64,000 nucleotides of DNA, from assembly GCF_000758605.1 (NCBI RefSeq), contig NZ_CP009282.1:7316001-7380000 (forward strand). Direction: 5' to 3'. The position numbers and the translations under genes are program-made. Shown one piece after another: positions 51,231 through 59,353 of the stretch. This DNA comes from Paenibacillus sp. FSL R5-0912 (GTDB lineage: Bacteria > Bacillota > Bacilli > Paenibacillales > Paenibacillaceae). The number at the start of each line of letters is the position of its first letter. Within the stretch, counting starts at the first letter, position 1. The notes below the pieces were generated by a model, which had not been told where the DNA came from, searched no databases, and saw nothing but the letters and a program-made list of their open reading frames with translations.

Positions 51231-51920
51231 CTAGTCTGTTTTATACAAGCGGTAGCCTATTCCCCAAACGGTTTCTATGTATAACTTATCCGGACTGGCT
51301 GCCTTCAGCTTATTGCGTATATTGCTAATATGAACATTTAGTGTATTGTCTTCACTCATATATTCTTCATTCCAGATGCTTTTGAATAGATTGGCTTTAG
51401 AGTATATTTTCTCCGGATGTTTCATAAGCAGTTCAAGAATTCCATATTCTTTGGCTGTAAGCGCAAGCTCGCGACCCTTAACCTCTACATTATGCTTCAT
51501 CTCATCGAGCTGAATATCCTGATAGGTTAAACATCTGTTTCCCGCAGTATCCTGGTTCATTTTATTCCGCCGTAAATTACTTTCTATCCGCGCAAGGGTC
51601 TCATCGAGATCAAAAGGTTTAGTGATATAATCATCTGCCCCGATCCGTAAAAGCTCAATTTTGGTTTGCGTTGTATCCTTGGCTGAGATCACAATCACTG
51701 GTACTGCAGAATGTTCCCGTAATTCACACAGAAGCTGATCTCCGCTCTTATACGGCAGCATCAGGTCTAGCAGAATCAGATCATAAGATTCTCTTTGAAT
51801 AAGTTGCAGGGCCTCTAATCCGTTATACGCAGAAGTAGTCAAATAACCGTGTTCCGATATGAAGCAGCGAAGCAGACCGTTAATTTCTTTCTCATCCTCA
51901 ACTATCAGTATATGCTCCAA
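51231..51920 (-). CDS. OmpR/PhoB-type response regulator
   Basis: A 229-residue regulator: receiver domain (IVEDEKEINGLL, phosphoacceptor in LILLDLMLPYKSG, KPFDLDE) and winged helix (ALTAKEYGILELLMKHPEKIYSKANLFKSIW, TLNVHISNIRNKL, VWGIGYRL). The start codon is TTG at 51920 with AAGGA about 9 nt upstream. It precedes the ABC transporter and kinase genes on the same strand with a 221-bp promoter gap, an arrangement typical of peptide-antibiotic sensing systems. Confidence 0.9.
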   Translation of the reverse strand: MEHILIVEDEKEINGLLRCFISEHGYLTTSAYNGLEALQLIQRESYDLILLDLMLPYKSGDQLLCELREHSAVPVIVISAKDTTQTKIELLRIGADDYITKPFDLDETLARIESNLRRNKMNQDTAGNRCLTYQDIQLDEMKHNVEVKGRELALTAKEYGILELLMKHPEKIYSKANLFKSIWNEEYMSEDNTLNVHISNIRNKLKAASPDKLYIETVWGIGYRLYKTD

Positions 51921-52322
51921 TTTTCCACATCCTTATATACCTGCATTCACTGCTCACAAATCCGGCCAATCTCGGACTCATGGAATTTTTACGTATATTT
52001 TTTCCTCTTATCCTTTATTTTAACACTTATTCTTGAAAAAACGATTATCAACATCCTGTTATATCTTTGCGCATAGAACACATTTTTTTCAACATAAGAT
52101 CAATATTTTCCAGTCCGATAGCCAAAGAAATACTGTTCGGAATAGCATTTGTATCTGCCGTTATACACGTCTGGAGATTCCGTTAGAACACCCCCTGCGA
52201 ATTTGACCTGTTCTCAGAAACGGCGTAGACTTTCAAAGGTAAAGATGAATTGAAGGAACAGAATCCCGGCAAGCGGTTTTATCGAAGATCTTTAGATACA
52301 AACATATAAAGGGAGGCAGATT
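51921..52322. other. AT-rich non-coding gap
   Basis: A 402-bp region between divergent genes. One frame of 39 codons (TTG 52067 to stop 52184-52186) would encode a short membrane peptide ending ILFGIAFVSAVIHVWRFR, but no ribosome binding site precedes it. AAGGGAGG at 52309 serves mqnB. Nothing else was recognised. Confidence 0.4.
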
Positions 52323-53030
52323 ATGGAAGCGAAGGTTGAGTTGAATTCGCAGACCGCCGCGGACCTTGTTGCAGCGCAAGAAGCACGCGCGGCGCGCGTG
52401 CTGATCGTAACCGCTGTCGCAGCCGAGCGGGATGCCGTCCTGCGCGGCCTGCAGGGCAGCCGCAGGTTCCATGTCATCGCAGCGGGAGCCGGCACCGCTG
52501 CGGCTGCGGCGGGCACCGCCGCCGCTCTGGCAGCCGGCTCCTACGGCTGCGTCATCAGCGCCGGGATCGGCGGCGGCTTCCCCGGCCGTGCACCCGTAGG
52601 CTCGCTGGTCGTCGCCAGCGAGATGCTTGACGCGGCCCTCGGCGCAGAGACGCCGGAGGGCTTCCGCAGCGCTGCCGAGCTCGGCTTCGGCAGCGTGTCC
52701 GTGCCTGCGCCGGGCGGCACGGTCCAGGCCCTTGCGGCCGCGCTGGCAGCGGCCGGGCTCACGGTAAGCACGGGCACCGTGCTTACCGTGTCGACCGCGA
52801 CCGGCACCGCCGGGACGGCCGCGGAGCTTGCCGCGCGCCATCCGCAGGCGGCGGCGGAAGCGATGGAAGGCCACGGGGTCGCCGTGGCCGCCCATGCCTT
52901 GGGGATCGCAGCGCTGGAGCTGCGCGCGGTCTCGAACCCGGTCGGCCCGCGCGACCGGGCCGCGTGGAAGATCAAAGAAGCCCTGGATGCCCTCACAGCG
53001 GCAGCGGCTATTCTACTGGAGGTGCTGTAA
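52323..53030 (+). CDS. mqnB: Futalosine hydrolase
   Basis: A 235-residue nucleoside-phosphorylase-fold enzyme that removes the base from futalosine in the alternative menaquinone pathway. VLIVTAVAAERDAVLRGL, the glycine-rich SAGIGGGFPGRAPVGSLVVAS and the C-terminal ALELRAVSNPVGPRDRAAWKIKEAL match the family. The ATG at 52323 follows AAGGGAGG. It is coupled to mqnD by TAATG. Composition is remarkable: very GC-rich at third positions and extremely rich in alanine, well above its neighbours. mqnA, mqnC and mqnE are not in the window. Confidence 0.88.
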   Translation: MEAKVELNSQTAADLVAAQEARAARVLIVTAVAAERDAVLRGLQGSRRFHVIAAGAGTAAAAAGTAAALAAGSYGCVISAGIGGGFPGRAPVGSLVVASEMLDAALGAETPEGFRSAAELGFGSVSVPAPGGTVQALAAALAAAGLTVSTGTVLTVSTATGTAGTAAELAARHPQAAAEAMEGHGVAVAAHALGIAALELRAVSNPVGPRDRAAWKIKEALDALTAAAAILLEVL

Positions 53031-53881
53031 TGACAACCGAACTTCATATTGCTTTTTCTCCATGTCCCAACGATACCTTCGTATTTCATGCCTGGGCGCA
53101 CGGGCTGGTGCCGGATGCACCCAAGCTGGAGGTGACCTTTGCCGATATTGATATCACCAACGGACTCGCGGCAGACGGTGCCGGTCCGGAAGTGCTTAAG
53201 ATCTCCTACGCCGCGCTTCCCTGGGTGCTGGATAAGTACAAGCTGCTGCCATGCGGCGGTGCACTTGGACGGGGCTGCGGCCCGCTCGTACTTACGCGCA
53301 AGGGTGCAGGCGCGATCAAACATCCTCGTCAGCTATCCGGCCGCAGAATTGCAGTGCCAAGCGAGCGCTCCACCGCCTACCTGCTCTTCCGGCTGTGGGC
53401 CGCGCAGCAGGTGCCGGACGGCCCGGCCGAGATCGTCGTCATGCCCTTCGATGAAATTATGCCTGCTGTACAGAATGGCACGATTGATGCCGGGCTGGTC
53501 ATTCATGAAGCACGCTTCACTTACCCGTCCTATAACCTTAATCTGCTGACTGACCTCGGCAGCTGGTGGGAAAGCGACACCGGCCTGCCTATTCCGCTCG
53601 GCGCGATCATCGCCCGCCGGGATCTGGACCACGAGTCCATTACCGGCTGGATCCGCAGCTCTTTGCAGTATGCCTGGGATCATCCCCTGGACTGCCAGGA
53701 ATATGTCCTGAGCCACGCCCAGGAGCTCTCCCCGGAAGTAGCCAAATCGCATATTGATCTTTACGTCAACGAGTTCACGATGAACCTGGGCGAGGACGGC
53801 TACGCGGCAATCTCTGCCCTGCTGACCCGCGCCGCTGCCGAGGGTCTCGTGCCTGTCATTGATCCGGAGCTGCTGCGCTAA
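53030..53881 (+). CDS. mqnD: 1,4-dihydroxy-6-naphthoate synthase
   Basis: A 283-residue periplasmic-binding-like fold enzyme that cleaves cyclic de-hypoxanthine futalosine to 1,4-dihydroxy-6-naphthoate, the step after MqnC in the futalosine pathway. IAFSPCPNDTFVFHAWAHG, KISYAALPWVLDKYKLLPCGGALGRGCGPL and GTIDAGLVIHEARFTYP are hallmark segments. Its ATG shares one base with the mqnB stop (TAATG), so the two are translated together. Confidence 0.93.
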   Translation: MTTELHIAFSPCPNDTFVFHAWAHGLVPDAPKLEVTFADIDITNGLAADGAGPEVLKISYAALPWVLDKYKLLPCGGALGRGCGPLVLTRKGAGAIKHPRQLSGRRIAVPSERSTAYLLFRLWAAQQVPDGPAEIVVMPFDEIMPAVQNGTIDAGLVIHEARFTYPSYNLNLLTDLGSWWESDTGLPIPLGAIIARRDLDHESITGWIRSSLQYAWDHPLDCQEYVLSHAQELSPEVAKSHIDLYVNEFTMNLGEDGYAAISALLTRAAAEGLVPVIDPELLR

Positions 53882-53991
53882 CTCAGAAGCTGGTTGCTTT
53901 TTATCCGCCTATGTTTATCCGGCTTCTTGATATCACCGCTTGGACTATCTATGATAAAGCACAAACACAACTCATATGGAGGCTGATTCCT

Positions 53992-54816
53992 ATGATTCCT
54001 GCAGGTAACAGCAAGCCTAATATTGACCGCTTCTTGGGATATCAGGATGAATACGACCGTTACCGGCCCGAAGCGCCGCCGCTGGTTATTGAGCTGCTGA
54101 GTAATTACCTGGGCCGCCGTCCGGCCGTGGTCGCTGATATAGGCTGCGGCACCGGTCTGTCCACCTTCCTGTGGAAAGACGCCGCCGACTCCGTAACCGG
54201 AGTGGAGCCTAACCCGGATATGCTGGGCAAAGCGCAGGAGAAGCTGAATCGCCTGGACAACGGGGCGCAGGTTTTGTCTTTTATCCAAGGCTACTCCAAT
54301 CAGCTTCCCTTCGCCTCAGAGGGCGTCGACATCATCACCTGCTCGCAGTCATTCCACTGGATGGACCCGGCCAGCACACTTCAGGAAATCTCCCGCTGTC
54401 TGCGTCCCGGCGGAGTGTTCGCAGCCTATGACTGCGATTGGCCTCTGGTACTGAACCCTGCTATTGAAGCCCGTTACAACAGGCTGATTGCCACTTCAGA
54501 CGCCCTGCTTAAGGAGCTCCAGCCTGATTCGGATCAGGCCCGCAAGTGGGATAAGGAAGGACATCTGGGCCGGATCAATGCCAGCGGATGTTTCACTTAC
54601 GCGCGAGAAATTGTTTTTCACAACACAGAAGCCTGCGATGCAGAGCGCTATATCGGATTGGCCCTCAGCCAAGGCGGGATACAGACTGTCCTGAAGCTTA
54701 GCCCGGCCTCACTTGAGCAAGAGATTGCCGAGTTCTCGGCAGAGGTTAAGAACTACTTCCGAGGCCGGACATTGCAGGTGCTGATTAGCTACCGGATGCG
54801 GATCGGCGTGAAATAA
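53992..54816 (+). CDS. SAM-dependent methyltransferase (class I)
   Basis: A 274-residue methyltransferase of the UbiE/BioC-like type. The SAM-binding loop is VADIGCGTGLSTF (motif I), then VTGVEPNPDML, ITCSQSFHWMD (motif IV region) and LRPGGVFAAYDCDW. The acceptor is unknown. The start MIPAGNSKPN at 53992 follows TGGAGG at 9 nt; upstream in-frame codons lack a binding site. It is separated by 110 bp from mqnD, so it may or may not belong to the same transcript. Confidence 0.88.
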   Translation: MIPAGNSKPNIDRFLGYQDEYDRYRPEAPPLVIELLSNYLGRRPAVVADIGCGTGLSTFLWKDAADSVTGVEPNPDMLGKAQEKLNRLDNGAQVLSFIQGYSNQLPFASEGVDIITCSQSFHWMDPASTLQEISRCLRPGGVFAAYDCDWPLVLNPAIEARYNRLIATSDALLKELQPDSDQARKWDKEGHLGRINASGCFTYAREIVFHNTEACDAERYIGLALSQGGIQTVLKLSPASLEQEIAEFSAEVKNYFRGRTLQVLISYRMRIGVK

Positions 54817-54885
54817 AAGCTTTTCATGCTGTCATTCTAGCCTTATCCAAGCTTTTCACCTATACTTAATAACAGCGAGACGAAG

Positions 54886-54925
54886 AACGTCCCGGTTGCC
54901 CTCAGCGAGGGTGCCGGGGCGTTTT
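54886..54925 (+). terminator. Strong intrinsic terminator after the methyltransferase
   Basis: AACGTCCCGG with an inner GCCCTC-AGC-GAGGGT pairs to CCGGGGCGTT, followed by TTCTATTTT. Confidence 0.75.
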
Positions 54926-54951
54926 CTATTTTCCGGGGAGGCTTGAGAATC

Positions 54952-55626
54952 ATGACATTTGAAGAAGCACATCTGCAGTTTATCAACGGACATCTGGGCA
55001 GCAGACCTGAAGGAGAACGCCGGGCACGATTGGATCGGGGGCACCGGCATGCCGAGGTTCTGTTCCTGAGGAACATCTGGTGGCCTCTGCGGGGCCACTT
55101 TGGCGGACTTCATCCGGAGTATGAAGTCATGGACTGGCGGGGAAGATCTTATTTTGCAGATTTCGCCTGGTTACCGGGATACGTGAAGCTGCTCATCGAG
55201 ATCAAAGGCTATGCCTCACATGTACGCGATATGGACCGGACTAAATACTGCGGCGAACTTAACCGGGAAACGTTCCTGTACGCCATGGGCTATCATGTGA
55301 TTTCATTCGCGTACGATGATGTTGAGCAGCGCCCTGAGCTTTGTATGACCCTGCTGCGGCTCGTACTGGGCAGATATCAGCCTGCCGAGGCACCTGTGTC
55401 ACGTGTACAGCTAATGGAGCAGGAGGTAATCCGGCTGATTATCCATCTGGCCCGGCCCATCCGCCCACAGGATGTGAAGGAACATTTCTCTGTCGATTAC
55501 AGAACCGCAGTCCGGACGTTACACAACCTGGCTGACAAAGGCTGGCTTCTTCCCGTCCCCACCAGTAATCAGGAACGGACCGCACGGTATGAGCTGAAGC
55601 GCAGTGTGCTTGAATATATTAATTAA
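54952..55626 (+). CDS. PD-(D/E)XK nuclease-like protein with C-terminal winged helix
   Basis: The 224-residue product is unrecognised at family level but shows a nuclease-like core. YEVMDWRGRSYFADFAWLPGYVKLLIEIKGY places an aspartate (ADF) about 13 residues before E-I-K, the layout of PD-(D/E)XK active sites found in DUF559 and VSR-type enzymes. About residues 155-215 look like a winged helix: EVIRLIIHLARPIRPQDVKEHF then DYRTAVRTLHNLADKGWL. The ATG at 54952 has GGGGAGG at 10 nt. It is a single gene after a terminator; no methylase is adjacent. Confidence 0.65.
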   Translation: MTFEEAHLQFINGHLGSRPEGERRARLDRGHRHAEVLFLRNIWWPLRGHFGGLHPEYEVMDWRGRSYFADFAWLPGYVKLLIEIKGYASHVRDMDRTKYCGELNRETFLYAMGYHVISFAYDDVEQRPELCMTLLRLVLGRYQPAEAPVSRVQLMEQEVIRLIIHLARPIRPQDVKEHFSVDYRTAVRTLHNLADKGWLLPVPTSNQERTARYELKRSVLEYIN

Positions 55627-56586
55627 TCTGCATACGGAGCAATCTACTTGCGTTTCCGCAGCAGACCAAATTTAATGTAACGGCTGCGGGCTGGGGCTGC
55701 GGACCAGCATTAATGCGACCCGTTGCGGGCCATACACTGACGTAGATGAACATTGCAACACAAGTGGATCTCCACTATACTTTGTCCGCTCGACGTTTGC
55801 CCAGTAACATGTATCCGAAAAGTACGCTGAGCTTTAACCAGAACCGCCAGCAACGTTCAGGTGGATCGTTGAACCCGCTGCTGGCTGTAGGCTGTAGTGC
55901 CGCGAATCAACTGCTGTAACAGTAAGTGGAAAAAGGTATCTTAATTTATCGATTTCGTTGGATCGTGGGCAAGCAAGTGGAAAAACAGCAACTAATTGGG
56001 GTGGTTTCAGCTACGTGGGGTGAAATGTAATAATTTAAGTGCTGTTTATCCACCTGCTGCATTCGCAGGGTTCATTCGTTCACCAGCAAGTGTAGAAAAT
56101 CCAACTAATACTGCCTCTATTGCCTCAGTAGCCGGTGAGGGCCATACAATTCTCCAACAAGTCATGCCCCTCACCAGTGCTCTGACCCTAGCCTTCAGCT
56201 TCGCCCGTCTAGCCAACCCCTCTGACCCTAGCCTTCCGGCTTCATCCTTCTCACCCTCCCTTTAATCTCATCCTTAGCTTCGTCCTACTCCCCCTTCCTC
56301 TAGCCTCAGCCCTCCAGCTAACTCTTTCTCTTCAATCCCTCTAGCCCCAGCCTCCCCCCTTCCTCTCCCTCCAACTTCACCCTTCTAGCCCAATCCCTCT
56401 AGCCTTATCCCTCCAGCTTCCCCCTTCTCTCCCTCAAGCCCTAGCACCCAGCTTCATCCCTCTAGCCTTAGCCCTCCAGCCTCACCCTTCTCCCCCTCCC
56501 TCTAGCCTTATCCCTCCAGCCCCATCCATCTATCCCATCCTGCCAGCCATCCCGCTCTGCAGAAGCTCCCCCTACCCTTCCCCAGC
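55627..56586. other. Long non-coding stretch with repeats and a pyrimidine-rich tract
   Basis: No gene is supported across 960 bp. Two related segments, TAAGTGGAAAAAGGTATC (near 55922) and CAAGTGGAAAAACAGCAAC (near 55974), resemble interspersed repeats. From about 56160 to 56580 the plus strand is almost purely C and T with scattered TAGCC and CCAGC elements, suggesting degenerate repeats of TCCCTCTAGCC-type units. Short open frames here have no ribosome binding sites. Confidence 0.55.
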
Positions 56587-56622
56587 AAAAAAACACCCGC
56601 ATGCGAAACCTCCGCATGCGGG
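56587..56622 (-). terminator. Intrinsic terminator of the pot operon
   Basis: CCCGCATGCG (56596-56605) pairs perfectly with CGCATGCGGG (56613-56622); on the minus strand seven T residues follow. Confidence 0.9.
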
Positions 56623-56640
56623 CACTCAATGACCGGCAAC

Positions 56641-57714
56641 CTACTTCTTATTCATCTTAAACTTCAGGAACAGCTCGTTATAATGGGCAAGCATCCGCTT
56701 ACCGAGGTTATCGTAGACCTCCAGCCGGTCTGTGATCTCGGCGGGCGGGTAGAAGCGCTCGTCGCCGGAGATGTCCTCCGGCAGCAGCTTCAGGGCAGGA
56801 ACGTTCGGCGTAGAGTAGCCGACATATTCCGTATTCTGCGCCGCCACATCCGGGCGGAGCATGAAGTTGATGAACTTATGTGCCCCTTCGATATTGGCTG
56901 CGCCGCGCGGAATGACCATGTTGTCGAACCAGATGTTCGAGCCTTCCTCCGGCACTACGTAATCCAGCTTGTCGTTCTCATCCATAATCTCCGAAGCATC
57001 GCCGGACCAGACGATTCCGACAGCCGCCTCCTCGTTCGCCAGCAGCATCTTGATCTCGTCGCCGACGATCGCCTTCACATTCGGCGACAGCCGGTTCAGC
57101 TTGGCCAACGCCTCCTGCAGATGCTCTTCATTCCTGTCATTGACGGAATTGTGCAGACTGTTCAGCGCCATGCCCATCACCTCGCGTGCTCCATCGACCA
57201 GGAAGATATTATTGTCCAGCCGCTTATCCCAGAGCGAATCCCAACTGCTGAAATCGATGCCCTCCGTCATCTCGGGGTTGTAGATGATACCTACCGTCCC
57301 CCAGAAATAAGGCACCGAATACAGGTTACCGGGATCAAAGGACAGATCCATGAATTCGGACCCGATATTGGCCAGATTCGGAAGCTTGCTGTGATCCAGC
57401 GGCAGCAGCAGGTTCTCTTCGCGCATCTTGGCAATGGCATAGTCGGAAGGGACCACGACATCGAAGACCGTACCGCCCTGCTCAACCTTGGTCAGCATCG
57501 CCTCATTAGAGTCAAAGGTCTGGTAGATCACCGTAATGCCGGTCTCCTCCTGGAACTGCTCCAGCAGCTCAGGATCGATGTAATCACCCCAGTTGTAGAT
57601 CGTCAGCGTATTGCCGCCGGAATAGCCCTCGGCCGAGTTCAGCCTGGAGGCCAGGAACATCAGCCCGAATGCCACGATCAGAATCGCCAGAAACGTATTT
57701 ACCAGCTGTTTCAT
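56641..57714 (-). CDS. potD: Spermidine/putrescine-binding protein
   Basis: A 357-residue extracellular solute-binding protein with an N-terminal hydrophobic helix (about 5-22) but no lipobox cysteine, so it is either anchored by an uncleaved signal or released. TLTIYNWGDYIDPELLEQFQEETGI and VDGAREVMGMALNSL are PotD signatures; polyamine-binding acidic residues are spread through the fold. The start overlaps the potC stop by ATGA. It is the last gene of potABCD and is followed by a strong terminator. Confidence 0.92.
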   Translation of the reverse strand: MKQLVNTFLAILIVAFGLMFLASRLNSAEGYSGGNTLTIYNWGDYIDPELLEQFQEETGITVIYQTFDSNEAMLTKVEQGGTVFDVVVPSDYAIAKMREENLLLPLDHSKLPNLANIGSEFMDLSFDPGNLYSVPYFWGTVGIIYNPEMTEGIDFSSWDSLWDKRLDNNIFLVDGAREVMGMALNSLHNSVNDRNEEHLQEALAKLNRLSPNVKAIVGDEIKMLLANEEAAVGIVWSGDASEIMDENDKLDYVVPEEGSNIWFDNMVIPRGAANIEGAHKFINFMLRPDVAAQNTEYVGYSTPNVPALKLLPEDISGDERFYPPAEITDRLEVYDNLGKRMLAHYNELFLKFKMNKK

Positions 57715-58550
57715 CTAGGCACCCCCGCTTCGGCAACCGGTTCTGCAATCTGCATAGGCGGGCGGCTCTTCCGCTGGTTAAGGTAGTAGTAACCTACTAC
57801 AAGCAGAATCGTGAAGAGGAAGATCAACGTCGACAATGCATTAATCGACAATGAGACCCCTTGGCGTGCCCGGGAATAGATTTCAACCGACAGTGTGGAA
57901 TATCCATTACCGGTTACGAAGAAGGTTACCGCGAAATCGTCCAGGGAATAGGTAAGCGCCATGAAGAACCCGCTGAAAATCCCCGGCTTGATGATCGGCA
58001 GAACTACCTTCGTAAGCACATCGCGGCGCGTAGCCCCGAGATCCCGGGCAGCGTCAGTCAGTGTCAGGCTCATCTCCTGCAGATGGGGCAGGATCATGAT
58101 GACGGCAATTGGAATACTGAACGCCACATGCGAGAGCAGAACGGAGGTGAAGCCAAGCTTGATCCCGACAATGGTGAACAGGATCAGGAACGAGGCTCCG
58201 ATAATCACATCCGGGCTGACAATCAGCACATTATTCAGCGAGAGCAGCGTGTTCTTGGCCCGGCGGCTGCGGACATGCTGGATTGCCAGTGCTCCGATGA
58301 TCGCAATCAGTGTCGCAATCGCCGAAGACAGGAGCGCGATCACCAGCGTGTTAATCACAATAATCATTAGCCGGGTATCAGCAACGACCTCACGGTAATA
58401 ATCCAGTGTGAAGCCCTCGAATTCATGCATGGTGCCGCCGCTGTTGAACGAGTAGTACATCAGATAGAAAATCGGCGCATACAGAACAAGGAAGACCAGC
58501 ACCAGATAGATATTGGCAATCCCGTTTTTATTTTTGCTTTTGTTTCTCAC
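57711..58550 (-). CDS. potC: Polyamine ABC transporter permease
   Basis: A 279-residue membrane protein with six hydrophobic segments. The EAA loop reads LTDAARDLGATRRDVLTKVVLPIIKPGIFSG. The GTG start at 58550 overlaps the potB stop (GTGA) and has AAAGGGG just upstream; a longer frame to 58643 is a read-through of the potB region. It forms the channel together with PotB. Confidence 0.92.
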   Translation of the reverse strand: MRNKSKNKNGIANIYLVLVFLVLYAPIFYLMYYSFNSGGTMHEFEGFTLDYYREVVADTRLMIIVINTLVIALLSSAIATLIAIIGALAIQHVRSRRAKNTLLSLNNVLIVSPDVIIGASFLILFTIVGIKLGFTSVLLSHVAFSIPIAVIMILPHLQEMSLTLTDAARDLGATRRDVLTKVVLPIIKPGIFSGFFMALTYSLDDFAVTFFVTGNGYSTLSVEIYSRARQGVSLSINALSTLIFLFTILLVVGYYYLNQRKSRPPMQIAEPVAEAGVPR

Positions 58551-59353
58551 CCGCGCACCCCTTTCCGCGAGCTGCCCGTAAGAATCATGAACAGCGCCAT
58601 AATGGCGATCAGGAATACCGCTACCGTAGAGCCCATGCCCCAATCCTGTGTGACCAGGAAATGCTGCTCAATCGCGGTGCCGAGTGTAATGACCCGGTTG
58701 CCGGCAATCAGTCGTGTAATCATGAAGAGCGACAGCGCCGGAATGAATACCGCCATAACGCCGGAACGGACCCCGGAGATCGTCAGCGGAAACACAACCC
58801 GCCGGAACGTCGTCCACCCGGAGGCACCCAAATCACGTGCAGCATCCACCAGCGACAGATTCATCTCATCCAGGGCACTGAAGATCGGCAGGATCATGAA
58901 TGGAATGAAAATATAGACCGATACAAACACAAAGCTGAAGCCTGTGAACAGGATCTGCTGCTCCCCGAGCCCCACCAGATCAAAGAAATTGTTGACCGGG
59001 CCGAAGGTGCCGAAGATACCGATGAAGGCATATGTCTTCAGCAACAGATTGATCCATGTCGGCAGAATAATCAGCAGCAGCCACAGCTGCTTGTGCTTCG
59101 TGCGCGTCAGCAGATAAGCAGCCGGGTATGCCACCAAGAGCGAGAACAGTGTGATCAGAAAAGCATACCAGAAGGAATTCAGCATCATTCTCATATATAC
59201 CGGCGTGAAGAAATTGACGTAGTTGTCCAGCGTCAGCTTCCCGTCCAGATCGAACAGGGAATAATAGACAACCAGCAGCACCGGTGCAATAACAAACAAC
59301 GCAATCCACAGGTAATACGGGATGAGGTAGTACGACTTGCCCTTACTCTTCAT
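58547..59353 (-). CDS. potB: Polyamine ABC transporter permease
   Basis: A 268-residue membrane protein with six hydrophobic segments. The EAA loop is LVDAARDLGASGWTTFRRVVFPLTISG. The start MKSKGKSYYLIPYY at 59353 lies 11 bp inside the end of potA. It is followed by potC with a GTGA overlap, so stoichiometric co-translation is expected. Confidence 0.92.
   Translation of the reverse strand: MKSKGKSYYLIPYYLWIALFVIAPVLLVVYYSLFDLDGKLTLDNYVNFFTPVYMRMMLNSFWYAFLITLFSLLVAYPAAYLLTRTKHKQLWLLLIILPTWINLLLKTYAFIGIFGTFGPVNNFFDLVGLGEQQILFTGFSFVFVSVYIFIPFMILPIFSALDEMNLSLVDAARDLGASGWTTFRRVVFPLTISGVRSGVMAVFIPALSLFMITRLIAGNRVITLGTAIEQHFLVTQDWGMGSTVAVFLIAIMALFMILTGSSRKGVRG

Noticed and set aside
56629..57786. 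385-codon plus-strand open frame opposite potD and the end of potC
   Set aside because: Mirror of real genes; histidine/arginine/glutamine-rich nonsense composition and no motif.
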